Assembly (NCBI RefSeq): GCF_030323145.1
Contig: NZ_CP100470.1
Coordinates: 2,955,001-3,019,000, forward strand
Reading direction: 5' to 3'
DNA: 64,000 bases
Origin: Mesorhizobium sp. C432A
GTDB lineage: Bacteria; Pseudomonadota; Alphaproteobacteria; Rhizobiales; Rhizobiaceae
Shown here one piece after another: positions 45,200 to 53,572 of the stretch. The notes under the pieces were generated by a model. That model had not been told where the DNA came from, made no database searches, and saw only the letters and a program-made list of their open reading frames with translations. The translations under genes were made by a program, and so were the position numbers. The number at the start of each line of letters is the position of its first letter. Position 1 is the stretch's first letter.

Positions 45200-45364
45200 A
45201 TGACAAGGAACCCCACGCGAAAGGACAGTGATCTCTCTGAAAAAGAGGCAATCAAGTTGGCCGAAGTCACCGACGTGTCACCCGGGCAGGCCAAAGAGCT
45301 TGCAGCCGAGCACGGCAAAGACGGCGCCAAGAAGGAAGCAAGAAATTACAAGGCGGAGGGCTGA
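45200..45364 (+). CDS. DUF3606-like small protein (54 aa)
   Basis: Basic start MTRNPTRKD, then a helix-turn-helix-like unit LSEKEAIKLAEVTDVSPGQAK and KELAAEHGKD, resembling DUF3606 stress-associated small proteins. AGGAGA precedes ATG 45200. Stop is 2 nt from the next gene, so the two are an operon. Confidence 0.65.
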   Translation: MTRNPTRKDSDLSEKEAIKLAEVTDVSPGQAKELAAEHGKDGAKKEARNYKAEG

Positions 45365-45366
45365 CT

Positions 45367-45594
45367 ATGGCGGCCAGTGGATCCGCAAACGACAGAGACG
45401 CACGAGCCACCCTCTACGCACAAGGCGTAATGGAAGCCGAGCGCAAGGCGCGGGAAGAGAAAACGGCGCGATTGCGCAAAGCCCGTTTGGCGCACGAGGC
45501 GATCAATCCGCCTGCACCCGAGCGGAAACCGGCAGTGCCGAAAGCCCCAAAGCGGGCCGCCAAACCAGGCAGCCGAAAAGCTGGAGAAGATTAG
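45367..45594 (+). CDS. Small charged helical protein (75 aa), paralogue of 42950
   Basis: Contains EAERKAREEKTARLRKARL and an Ala/Pro/Lys-rich tail, like the protein at 42950. ATG 45367 follows GGCGGAGGGC. Co-transcribed with the DUF3606-like gene. Function unknown; the basic tail could bind nucleic acid, which is only a guess. Confidence 0.65.
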   Translation: MAASGSANDRDARATLYAQGVMEAERKAREEKTARLRKARLAHEAINPPAPERKPAVPKAPKRAAKPGSRKAGED

Positions 45595-45703
45595 CTTCAG
45601 CTTCTTCGGCTGTGCCGGCGGCACGCGTCGGGGAAGAGCAGACCGTGCGGTCGATCTGCACGATAAATTTGTACTTCATCGAATGACACAAAGGAGTCCA
45701 GTG

Positions 45704-45967
45704 ATGACGGAGCATGTGTCCCGGAAGGAAGAACAGCGTGGCACCCGAAATGTACTCGGGTGGGGCGTCGTCATTGCGGCTGTGATCTTCGTCGCACTGC
45801 TAGCCTTCTTTGTGTTCATACCCCTTTCAGGCGGATCGTGGCAGACATCGCCAGTAAAGCGCACCCCGGAACAGAACCAAGGCGGCAATGCCCCCGCCGA
45901 GACATCACCCGCGCCCGGCGTTAAAAAGAACCCGCAAGAAAATACCGAGATGCCAGGGCAGCAGTGA
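45704..45967 (+). CDS. Single-pass membrane protein of unknown function (87 aa)
   Basis: A short charged N-terminus, one membrane helix (about 18-41, VLGWGVVIAAVIFVALLAFF), then a Pro/Asn/Gln-rich periplasmic or disordered tail. AAAGGAG precedes ATG 45704. Family not recognised. No EcfG-like site found in front. Confidence 0.6.
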   Translation: MTEHVSRKEEQRGTRNVLGWGVVIAAVIFVALLAFFVFIPLSGGSWQTSPVKRTPEQNQGGNAPAETSPAPGVKKNPQENTEMPGQQ

Positions 45968-45972
45968 TCGAC

Positions 45973-45990
45973 CTTGGGCTGCGACCCAAG
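45973..45990 (+). terminator. Short hairpin after the membrane-protein gene
   Basis: CTTGGG-ctgcga-CCCAAG begins 5 nt after the stop at 45967. No T run follows, so termination is only possible. The following 200 nt contain no gene. Confidence 0.35.
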
Positions 45991-46190
45991 TTGGCCTGAT
46001 CTTCCTGGTCGTCTCATCGGCGTCATGATGGGATCAGGGCCTTCTGGGCGCAGGAACCGCTGAGCTATTGAGACTGGGTTTCGCCCACATCGAGCGCAGA
46101 AAGATTACCGCAGCAGCATCGGTCTGGCGAACGAGGCGATCACGCCATCGTGGAACTCGAGGCACATCAAGATGCCTAGCTGCAGGCCGT

Positions 46191-46544
46191 TCAGTTGGGA
46201 TTTTTCAGCTGCTTTGACAACAGCAGTTGCTGCTGCAGCTCAAGGGCGAGCTTCAACAGCCGTTCAGGTGTTTCCTCTTCCGCGATTTCGTCGAGCAGCG
46301 CTGCGAGTGCGTCGCCCTCAACAGGATCGCGGAATGAGTCAGGTTTGGTTTGCGGAGGTTTGGCCACGAGGATTTCTAGCAGGAATGCGGCCGTATTTGC
46401 AAGACGAAGCGAAGCGCTCTTGGGGAGGGGTACCGTAGCGGGGGCGGTCGACAGGGCGGCCTGCGGCAAACTATCGGACAATCTTAATTCATGATGCCAG
46501 ACCTGTCGTTGCGGAGCACCTCCTCCATGAGTGTATTGAGCCAT
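46191..46544 (-). CDS. NepR-like small anti-sigma-type protein
   Basis: Up to 117 residues. The core DALAALLDEIAEEE followed by TPERLLKLALELQQQL lines up with the NepR signature (helix, EE-x-TPxRFLxLLxxL, helix), the anti-sigma factor that holds EcfG and is displaced by PhyR. The N-terminus is longer and more variable than in typical NepR (about 60-70 aa). The start is uncertain: ATG 46544 inside the upstream gene or TTG 46481 just after its stop. Placed directly behind a REC-sigma2 protein, the expected kind of partner. Family call is by eye. Confidence 0.5.
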   Translation of the reverse strand: MAQYTHGGGAPQRQVWHHELRLSDSLPQAALSTAPATVPLPKSASLRLANTAAFLLEILVAKPPQTKPDSFRDPVEGDALAALLDEIAEEETPERLLKLALELQQQLLLSKQLKNPN

Positions 46545-47050
46545 TCGCTCAAGGGAAGGTCATGCCGCGTCGACAACCGCTCCTCCAGCGCCGCCTTCAA
46601 TGTCCGTTCGACGAGGCGATCGGCCGCCTGTGGGTCGCCCAGCAGCAGCCGCGCGGACAGCCTCAGTTTTGGAAGAGCGCGGAAAACATTGTCTTCACCA
46701 AGCGCTGTTGATTGCGCGGCGAGGATCCCGGCAACCGTCCTGAACCCGGCCGGCTTGGAGAGGTTTTGGGTGTACCGGAACCGCTCCGGTAGGGTGATCT
46801 GATCGTTTCCGGAGAAGAATACGAACGGGATGCCTCTGTCCGTCAGCTCATCGGCGAGGGGAAAAACAGTCTCACCGTTAAGATCGATGTCCAGCACCGC
46901 CCCGTCCGCTGAATCGATATATCGTCGAGCCCGGCTGACTGACGACACCGGCCCCAAAACGGTCGCCCCACAATCGCTGAAATAAGAGGCAAGTTCGCTT
47001 GCCAGCAAGAATTCGTCCTCGACGAGCAGAATTCGCATGCCTAATAACAT
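46484..47050 (-). CDS. Response regulator with C-terminal sigma region-2-like domain (reversed PhyR order)
   Basis: 188 residues. The receiver (5-115) has acidic pocket Glu-Asp (LLVEDEF), phospho-acceptor Asp54 (VLDIDLNGE), FFSGND and Lys in LSKPAG. The C-terminal part, LPKLRLSARLLLGDPQAADR then LVERTLKAAL, matches ECF sigma region 2 and the sigma-like part of PhyR (LPxLRRxARxxTG...). PhyR has the sigma-like part first and also region 4, so this is a reversed and truncated arrangement. GGAGGG sits six nt before ATG 47050; the EcfG-type promoter is 20 nt upstream. Probable role: phospho-switched binding of the NepR-like protein (inference). Confidence 0.75.
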   Translation of the reverse strand: MLLGMRILLVEDEFLLASELASYFSDCGATVLGPVSSVSRARRYIDSADGAVLDIDLNGETVFPLADELTDRGIPFVFFSGNDQITLPERFRYTQNLSKPAGFRTVAGILAAQSTALGEDNVFRALPKLRLSARLLLGDPQAADRLVERTLKAALEERLSTRHDLPLSEWLNTLMEEVLRNDRSGIMN

Positions 47051-47069
47051 AGCAGCCCTCCGGGCTTTA

Positions 47070-47094
47070 AACGGCGGTCGCGTCCATCGGTTCC
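47070..47094 (-). promoter_or_regulatory. EcfG-type promoter for the REC-sigma2 and NepR-like genes
   Basis: GGAAC-N17-GTT on the minus strand, 20 nt upstream of ATG 47050; the leader would be only about 14 nt. Confidence 0.75.
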
Positions 47095-47196
47095 GTGGCT
47101 ATCGGCGGTGCGGGATGGGAATTCGACCAGGAACGGTTTACACATTGGATCGAAATCAGCGCTGCCGCGTTGCATTTCACTGAAGCAGGACAATTG

Positions 47197-50100
47197 ATGC
47201 AAAAGCTGCCGAGGTTCCCCATAGTCGGTATTGGCGCCTCTGCGGGCGGCATTGCCGCCATGGAGGGATTTTTTCGCGGGATGCCGTCTTCGAGCGGGAT
47301 GGCGTTCGTGATCGTCACGCATCTCAGCCCGGAACGGGAAAGTCTGCTGCACGAAGTGATTGCGCTTTACACCGGAATTCCGGTTCGTGTCGCTGAAGAT
47401 GCAATGGATATCCATCCTGACACCGTCTACGTGATGCCGCACAACGCGATCCTCACCATCGAAAATTCCAGCCTAAAGCTGCGCCAACCGAATTCGGTGT
47501 CCAGGGAGCGCAAGCCCATCGATATCTTTTTCAGCGCGCTGGCCGAGGATCAGGGCGAATACGCCGTCGGCGTCGTCCTGTCGGGCGGCGATTCCGACGG
47601 TACGTTGGGCATCAAGGCAATCAAGGAGCATGGCGGCCTGACGCTGGCGCAACTCTCCGACGAGTCGGGTCCGAGCAATCCCGACATGCCGCGCAGCGCG
47701 ATCAGTTCCGGTCTGATCGATATCGCCATCCCCGCCGATGAGATGGGTGCGAAACTCATGGAATTTGCCCATAGCTTTGAACTGCTCGACGAGCTCGAAG
47801 CTGACGATGGCAAGGCCAGTGCTTTGAAACTCCGCAAGGGCCAGGAGGAAATCTACGCGATCCTGCGCAGCCATTCGGGACATGATTTCTCGGGCTACAA
47901 GGCCAAGACGTTCTTGCGCCGCGTCAGGCGACGCATGCAAATAACACAGAACACCGCGATCGATGCCTATATAGAGTTGCTTCGTTCAAATGCGGAGGAA
48001 GTGCGGTCGCTGTTTCGCGACCTGCTGATCAACGTGACAAATTTCTTCCGCGATACGGACGCTTTCAAGACCCTGGAAGAAACCGTCATCCCCAAACTTT
48101 TCGAAGGCAAGGACGCCAACGATACGATCCGCGTCTGGGTGCCCGGCTGCGCAACCGGCGAGGAAGTCTTCTCGATCGGAATGCTGATGCGCGAGCATAT
48201 GGATACACTTTCGGCTGTGCCGCGCATCCAGATTTTCGCCACGGACATCGATGACGCGGCGTTGGGCATCGCACGTTCGGCGCGCTATCCGGAGTCATTG
48301 CTTGCGGGCGTTTCGCCTGAACGTCGCGAACGCTTCTTCAGCAATGACGGCACAAGTTTCATCTTGAGCAAGAGCGTACGTGATCTCTGCATCTTCTCGG
48401 CGCACAGCGTCATCCGTGATCCACCCTTCTCGCGCATGGACATGGTGTCGTGCCGGAACCTGCTGATCTATTTCGGCCCCGATGTGCAAAAGCAGGTTAT
48501 TCCGACCTTCCACTATTCGCTGAAGCCCGGCGGCTATCTGTTCCTTGGCACCTCCGAGAGCATAAGCCAGCATGCCGATCTGTTTGCACCGGTCGACAAG
48601 AAACAACGGATATTCAAGGCACGAGAACATACGGCGCCGCCGCGGCTGCCGATCTTGTTGAATGCTGCGCCTGCAAGCAATTTTTCCAGCGCCAATGACA
48701 CTCATGCCCGCCGCGGCTTGTCTTATTCCCTAAGGCAAACCGTTGAAGCGCAGGTTCTCGAACGCTTCGCTCCGGCTCACGTCGTCGTCAATGGTGATGG
48801 AGATGTCGTCTATTACTCGGTCCGAACCGGCAAATATCTCGAGCCGCCGCAAGGGGTGCCGAGCAGACAATTGCTCACAATGGCACGCAGCGGCCTGCGT
48901 CTGGAATTGCGCGGCGCTTTGCGGGAAGCCGCCGAGGGCCGGCGCACGGTTGTGCGCGAAGCGATAGCCATTGAAGAAGATGAAGATCGTGTCCAATTCG
49001 TCACATTGACGATCGAGCCCTTGACTGATCGCGGCAGCGGCGAGCCGCTGTTTCTCGTCCTGTTCGAGCCGGTGGGCCAGCCGCAGCCGCGGCTGGAGGC
49101 TCTAAAGGTTCGACAGCCGGTGGCATCTGGGATTGCTGATTTCGAACGCGAGCTCCGCGATACGCGCGAGCGCCTGCAATCGACGATCGAAGAATATGAG
49201 ACCGCGTTGGAGGAGTTGAAATCTTCCAATGAGGAACTCGTCTCGGTCAACGAAGAAGCCCAGTCCTCCAATGAGGAGCTCGAGGCCTCCAAGGAAGAAA
49301 TGCAGTCCCTCAATGAGGAATTGAACACCATCAATGCCGAACTGGTTTCCAAGATCGAGGATCTCGATCGTGCCAACAGCGATCTGAAGAACCTGTTCGA
49401 GAGCACACAGATCGCGACTGTTTTTCTCGATACCAAGCTGGTTATCCGCAGCTTCACGCCGGCGGCGTCTTCGTTCTTCAACTTGCTGCCGACCGACATC
49501 GGAAGACCGCTGACCGATCTTGCCAGCCGGCTCGATTATCCGCACCTGCGCGACCATATTGCCCAGGTTTTCAGGGCCGGCGAGATGATCGAGCACCAGC
49601 TGCCGCGCGATAGCAACGGCATCCACTATCTCGTGCGGCTGATCCCCTACCGCGACAGCGCGCGGAAAATCCAGGGCGTGGTGGTGACCTTTGTCGATGT
49701 GACGACCATGGCTGAAGCCGAAGCCCACCAGCGGGTATTGATCTCGGAACTCAACCATCGGGTCAAGAACATGCTGGCTGTTACGGTCAGCATTGCCAGT
49801 CAGACCCTGAAAAATGCTCCCTCTTCGGAGGCTTTCGCCGAAGCGCTCATCGGTCGCCTGCGCGCCATGGCCCGGGCCTACGGAGTGCTCTCGCGTGAAA
49901 GCTGGAAAGAGGTCTCGGTAGAGGAAATCGTGCGGCAGGAAGTCGAGCCGTTCGGGCTGGAACGCATCAACACCACAGGCGAGGACATTCGGCTCAAGCC
50001 TCAGCAGGGCCTGTCGCTTGGCATGGTGATCCATGAACTTGCCACGAATGCTGGAAAATATGGCGCCTTGTCCGTGCCAAACGGCGTGGTGTCCGTGACT

Positions 50101-50310
50101 TGGTCGGCGTCGGATCACGGTTTTCAGCTCGAATGGTTAGAAAGCGGCGGTCCCGCTGTCATTCCGCCTGAGAAGACGGGATTTGGTCTTTCGCTGGTGA
50201 AAGGCGAAATTGAGTATCGGCTTGGCGGAAATTTTGAAACATCTTTCGGTTCCGATGGTTTGAGCTTGCGGATTGAGTTTCCGTTTGATCATCGGGAGAG
50301 CGAAACGTGA
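47197..50310 (+). CDS. CheB-CheR-PAS-HWE hybrid sensor kinase
   Basis: About 1037 residues. CheB methylesterase (10-190, GIGASAGG...THLS...SGGDSDGT), CheR methyltransferase (about 215-470, PGCATGEEVFS for SAM, NVTNFFRD), a long coiled coil (about 648-735, repeated SSNEEL/SLNEEL units), PAS (about 735-845) and an HWE/HisKA2 kinase with His854 (ELNHRVKNML) and HELATNAGKYGALS. HWE kinases phosphorylate PhyR-type regulators, so this one may drive the local REC proteins. ATG 47197 has AGGA upstream; GTG 47095 is the alternative but overlaps the divergent promoter. Coupled to the next REC gene by a 4-nt overlap. Confidence 0.88.
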   Translation: MQKLPRFPIVGIGASAGGIAAMEGFFRGMPSSSGMAFVIVTHLSPERESLLHEVIALYTGIPVRVAEDAMDIHPDTVYVMPHNAILTIENSSLKLRQPNSVSRERKPIDIFFSALAEDQGEYAVGVVLSGGDSDGTLGIKAIKEHGGLTLAQLSDESGPSNPDMPRSAISSGLIDIAIPADEMGAKLMEFAHSFELLDELEADDGKASALKLRKGQEEIYAILRSHSGHDFSGYKAKTFLRRVRRRMQITQNTAIDAYIELLRSNAEEVRSLFRDLLINVTNFFRDTDAFKTLEETVIPKLFEGKDANDTIRVWVPGCATGEEVFSIGMLMREHMDTLSAVPRIQIFATDIDDAALGIARSARYPESLLAGVSPERRERFFSNDGTSFILSKSVRDLCIFSAHSVIRDPPFSRMDMVSCRNLLIYFGPDVQKQVIPTFHYSLKPGGYLFLGTSESISQHADLFAPVDKKQRIFKAREHTAPPRLPILLNAAPASNFSSANDTHARRGLSYSLRQTVEAQVLERFAPAHVVVNGDGDVVYYSVRTGKYLEPPQGVPSRQLLTMARSGLRLELRGALREAAEGRRTVVREAIAIEEDEDRVQFVTLTIEPLTDRGSGEPLFLVLFEPVGQPQPRLEALKVRQPVASGIADFERELRDTRERLQSTIEEYETALEELKSSNEELVSVNEEAQSSNEELEASKEEMQSLNEELNTINAELVSKIEDLDRANSDLKNLFESTQIATVFLDTKLVIRSFTPAASSFFNLLPTDIGRPLTDLASRLDYPHLRDHIAQVFRAGEMIEHQLPRDSNGIHYLVRLIPYRDSARKIQGVVVTFVDVTTMAEAEAHQRVLISELNHRVKNMLAVTVSIASQTLKNAPSSEAFAEALIGRLRAMARAYGVLSRESWKEVSVEEIVRQEVEPFGLERINTTGEDIRLKPQQGLSLGMVIHELATNAGKYGALSVPNGVVSVTWSASDHGFQLEWLESGGPAVIPPEKTGFGLSLVKGEIEYRLGGNFETSFGSDGLSLRIEFPFDHRESET

Positions 50311-50723
50311 CTGCATCTCGTATCCTTATCGTCGAAGATGAATGGCTGGTCGCGGAGGAGCACCGCGCAATTCTGGAAGAGGCCGGCTTCGCCATCGCCG
50401 GGCCAGTGCCGTCCGTTGCTCGCGCGAAAAAGCTGATCGAGAGTGAAGTCATATCTGCCGCGGTCCTGGACATTGGTCTCGGCGGCGAGACCAGCGCTGC
50501 CCTTGTCCCTCTTCTAGCGCAACGCGGAATTCCGTTTGTTTTCGTCAGTGGGTACACAACATCCGACATTCCGCAGGATTTGCGTCATCACAAGATGCTG
50601 TCAAAACCCGTGTGGGCTGCCGCGCTGGTCGAGGCCGTGCGAAATATGCTCGGTGTTCAACCGACAGCTTTGGCAAGACACCAGGACAGCGGAACGGTGC
50701 CAACCCAACGAGAAGCCCGGTAA
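50307..50723 (+). CDS. Single-domain response regulator
   Basis: 138 residues, receiver only: Glu10-Asp11 pocket, phospho-acceptor Asp55 (VLDIGLGGE), SGYTT and Lys in MLSKPV. Closely similar in style to the receiver of the REC-sigma2 protein (VLDI.L.GE). GTG start overlaps the kinase stop (GTGA), so it is very probably the cognate target. No output domain. Confidence 0.88.
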   Translation: MTASRILIVEDEWLVAEEHRAILEEAGFAIAGPVPSVARAKKLIESEVISAAVLDIGLGGETSAALVPLLAQRGIPFVFVSGYTTSDIPQDLRHHKMLSKPVWAAALVEAVRNMLGVQPTALARHQDSGTVPTQREAR

Positions 50724-50903
50724 CTGCACAAAGACACTGGTTTTTCATCAGATATGCGACGACATTCGGGTCCAGGCCCGAGACGGCGTCGCCGGCAAGT
50801 GCCTGCGATCCGGCCGGCACGATTGGCATGCTCCCGGTCTGGCGTACTCCAGCGCTGGGCGAAACTTCGCCACGGCGCGACGATTGGTCAGGCGATGAGC
50901 CTA

Positions 50904-51149
50904 TCAAACAACGGGCAGTTCGCCCTCGGTTTGCCTCGCGTCGAATAGGACGCCAAGGCCGTAAGTGACGGCGCCAGCGGCAATCATCTCTGCCAACGCT
51001 GCGCTCGACACCGGGCAATGCGGCATGACCGCCTTGATCGCGAGTTCGGCATTCGCAATCGACACGAAATCGTGCCGTCGCTTACGGGTCTCCAGATATT
51101 GTTCGATCAACATCTGCAGTCGCCTTCTTTCTATTTCATCGCCAGCCAT
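50904..51149 (-). CDS. Small protein of unknown function (81 aa)
   Basis: Starts MAGDEIERRRLQMLIEQYLE with a perfect AGGAGG before ATG 51149. A charged helix is followed by HCPVSSAALAEMIAAGAVTYGL. No membrane segment is certain. Similar short proteins occur in rhizobia, but no function is known to me. It stands alone; 50724-50903 contains no gene. Confidence 0.6.
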   Translation of the reverse strand: MAGDEIERRRLQMLIEQYLETRKRRHDFVSIANAELAIKAVMPHCPVSSAALAEMIAAGAVTYGLGVLFDARQTEGELPVV

Positions 51150-51235
51150 TGGTTCCTCCTGTAGACAGTCTGAAAGCCCACCACGCCTAAGGAGCGGTGG
51201 CCTTGGCGCCCCTTTTTGAGGACCGTGGACTCTAG

Positions 51236-51791
51236 TGAGGCGGGCAGCGTTGCTGACCAGGATGTCGAGACTGCCGAGGGGCGTTGCTGCTTCATCGGCC
51301 AGCTTTCTGCAAAGGCCTCATTGCGGATATCGCCGGCAAGCCTTTTGACCTGCCGCTTTTATTAGGTCCACCAGTTCGTCGGCGTCTTCCTGTTCTTCGG
51401 GGAGGTAGCCGAAAGCAACGTCCGCACGCTCGCGCGCGAATGCAATCGCCGCAGCACGACCAATACCGGAATCGCCGCCGGTTATCAGCGCTTTGCGGCC
51501 GGCAAGCCTGCCTGATCCTTTGTAGGTCGTTTCGCCGTGGTCCGGGCGCGGCACCATCTTGCTGGCCAAACCCGGCCACTTCTGTTCCTGTGGCTTGAAC
51601 GGCGGCTGGTGATATTGCGTCACCGGATTCTGTTTGAGCATCGGGCTCGCAGGGCCTGCTTTAGCAGGCACTGTTCCCGTATCGGCTGACGCCGTGGAAG
51701 CATAAGCGGCGAGAATTCCTCCCGCCATGCTTCCGACGACAAGTCTACGCGCTGCGTCTGGTACATTGTCATGCTGGTCGTGGTTCATCAT
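51236..51791 (-). pseudogene. Truncated, frameshifted SDR oxidoreductase gene (YghA-like)
   Basis: Starts [20 protein letters not shown], a Tat-like signal, then the typical linker [18 protein letters not shown] and the NAD-binding [19 protein letters not shown]. After LIKAAGQKA the frame breaks; the next expected pieces GDIRNEAF and CRKLADEAATPLGSLDILVS are found in other frames. The gene then ends after NAA, without the active-site Tyr/Lys part. At least two frameshifts plus a 3' deletion. Confidence 0.7.
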
Positions 51792-51899
51792 GGGCTCGCT
51801 TTGACGGCAGGTGACCGTTACGGAAGTGGCACCTAACCGGCCGTCGACGCGAATGTTCCCTTGTGATTGCAGTGAGTGTCGGTCGCCTTGCCCGTCTTT

Positions 51900-52240
51900 G
51901 CTGTGAGGCCGCGTCACGACTTTGATGCAGCCATCCTGCTTGTCGCGGAACGTCTTGTAGAGATCCGGCCCTGCTTTCAGATCGGCCCGGTGGGTAATCA
52001 CAAGGAGGGATCGATTGCGCCGCTCTGGACCATGGCCAAAAGAGGTTCGAGGCAGCGTTGCGTATGCGTCTGGCCCATCCGGAAAGCCGGTCTCTTATTC
52101 ATCGCCGCGCCAGACGGGATGTGATCGATCAGGCCAACACAGACGCCGTGGGGACCGAGATGGTGCCGTCCTTGCGGCAGCGATTGATTACGTCGCGCAG
52201 CACATGCGGTCTCTGCGAATGCCAGCCCGTTTGATGGCGC
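51900..52240 (-). pseudogene. C-terminal remnant of a zinc-type alcohol dehydrogenase
   Basis: Reading the minus strand across frames gives [20 protein letters not shown], then [37 protein letters not shown], and [20 protein letters not shown] plus QDGCIKVV. This is the end of a glutathione-independent formaldehyde or threonine-type zinc dehydrogenase. At least two frameshifts; the first two thirds, including the zinc site, are missing. Its last frame runs without a stop into the SDR relic. Confidence 0.65.
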
Positions 52241-52251
52241 GAAATATTGGC

Positions 52252-53037
52252 TCAGTCGCTGGACGCCGGCCCCGGCTCGGCCATCCTACGGTGCTGTTCG
52301 GCCAAAGTGCCTGCCGGCGTGACATGCGCGGCGGCAACCTGCAGCTTGTTTTTCCAACCGCTGACGACCTGTTCATCACCGGCCATCATCGCCTCGTAAC
52401 CCGTTTTGGCGACATCGGCCGGATTGTCCTTTTCATCGGTGCCGATCTTGGTATCCATCATTTCAGCGCGCTCGAAGAATCGCGTCTGCGTAGGGCCAGG
52501 CATCAGCACGGTGACCGTCACCCCGCTATCTTTCAGCTCATGGCGGAGCGCGATCGAGAAGGAATCGATGAACGCCTTCGTGCCGTTGTAGACGGCCTGG
52601 AATGTGCCGGGCATGAAGCCGGCGATCGATCCGGTGAACAGGATGCGTCCGCGACCTCGCCGGGCCATCTTGGCTCCGAGCTCATGCGCCAGATAGACCG
52701 TTCCGGTGACATTGGTGTCGATGATCCGGCGGACTTTTCGCCAGTCCTGGTCGACGAAGCCGTTGCCGAGCCCGCGTCCCGCATTGAGAAACAACAGGTC
52801 GATATCGCGATCGCCGATCTGGGAGATCAACCGATCGGCGCCCTCGACGGTCGCCAGATCGGCCTCAATGGCTTCGACCGTTACATTGTGGGTCTCAAGT
52901 GCCTCTGCCGCCTGCCGGATAGCCGGCTCGTCGGCGGCGATGATCAGGTCGTAGCCGTCTTTAGCGCACAGCTTTGCGAGTTCCCTTCCGATGCCACTCG
53001 AGGCGCCGGTCACCACAGCGAGTTTGGCGTCCGTCAT
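52252..53037 (-). CDS. Short-chain dehydrogenase/reductase
   Basis: 261 residues. Cofactor motif GASSGIG at 11-17, NAG at 85-87, catalytic Ser137, Tyr150 and Lys154 (YNGTK). Resembles general SDRs with unknown substrate. ATG 53037 is best placed after GGAGG; earlier in-frame ATGs lie closer to or within it. Exact EcfG-type site 27 nt upstream. Directly followed by the dehydrogenase remnants. Confidence 0.88.
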   Translation of the reverse strand: MTDAKLAVVTGASSGIGRELAKLCAKDGYDLIIAADEPAIRQAAEALETHNVTVEAIEADLATVEGADRLISQIGDRDIDLLFLNAGRGLGNGFVDQDWRKVRRIIDTNVTGTVYLAHELGAKMARRGRGRILFTGSIAGFMPGTFQAVYNGTKAFIDSFSIALRHELKDSGVTVTVLMPGPTQTRFFERAEMMDTKIGTDEKDNPADVAKTGYEAMMAGDEQVVSGWKNKLQVAAAHVTPAGTLAEQHRRMAEPGPASSD

Positions 53038-53063
53038 CATATCCTCCATCTTCGTGCCATCGG

Positions 53064-53088
53064 AACCACGAGTGGGCACAATTGTTCC
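53064..53088 (-). promoter_or_regulatory. EcfG-type promoter for the SDR gene
   Basis: GGAAC-N17-GTT on the minus strand, 27 nt upstream of ATG 53037. Between here and 53290 no gene is seen. Confidence 0.8.
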
Positions 53089-53290
53089 GCGGCGTTTGGG
53101 CTGGATTGATCGTGCGCTGTCATGACGGTCAGGCGACGGTCGTCGTCGCGGTCCTCGCGCGCATTCATGGATGGGCCGTTGCGACAAAAACCGTTCTACG
53201 CCATGAGAACTCGCCATGGCCTACCTTCAAAAGGCCCCAAACGCATGGATTGAGTACTCAGAACGGCAATGAGCCTAATCAGTTGAAGTT

Positions 53291-53315
53291 GGAACAAGTG
53301 GCCCAGTTGGAAGTT
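53291..53315 (+). promoter_or_regulatory. EcfG-type promoter for a candidate small RNA and perhaps the Nramp operon
   Basis: GGAAC-N17-GTT on the plus strand. A start about 6 nt downstream falls at the first base of a hairpin; the nearest coding start is 258 nt away. Confidence 0.75.
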
Positions 53316-53320
53316 CGAAC

Positions 53321-53430
53321 CGTGCAGCGTTGTTGCCCTCCCATGTTGATGCTGCGCGATCGGGTCATCCCCTCAGCCCGATCTCCCGCGCTTCTCCGCG
53401 CCAAAGAGAAGCGCGGGCCCCCCTCTTTTA
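53321..53430 (+). ncRNA. Candidate GsrN-like stress small RNA
   Basis: About 110 nt between an EcfG-type promoter and a strong terminator. Hairpin 1: arms 53321-53328 and 53351-53358 (one G-T pair), with a 22-nt loop exposing CCCTCCC at 53336. Hairpin 2: GATCGGG (53358) with CCCGATC (53377), loop TCATCCCCTCAG. Terminator: a perfect 12-bp stem, 53385-53396 with 53406-53417, followed by C and T residues (CTCTTTT). C-rich loops that pair with ribosome-binding sites and sigma control are features of Caulobacter GsrN. No reading frame with a ribosome site lies here. Identity is inferred from architecture, not from alignment. Confidence 0.6.
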
Positions 53431-53572
53431 ACGGCTGTCCGGGATGGAGCGTTTTGTTACGTTGAACTAGCCGACCTCACAGGCTCGTCGTCGGTTTCGT
53501 TTGACGAGCTCTCCGAGCGCTCTAGATCATTGATGCCGGACGCAGTTGGTTCGGGCCGGGGAGGAAATCCGC

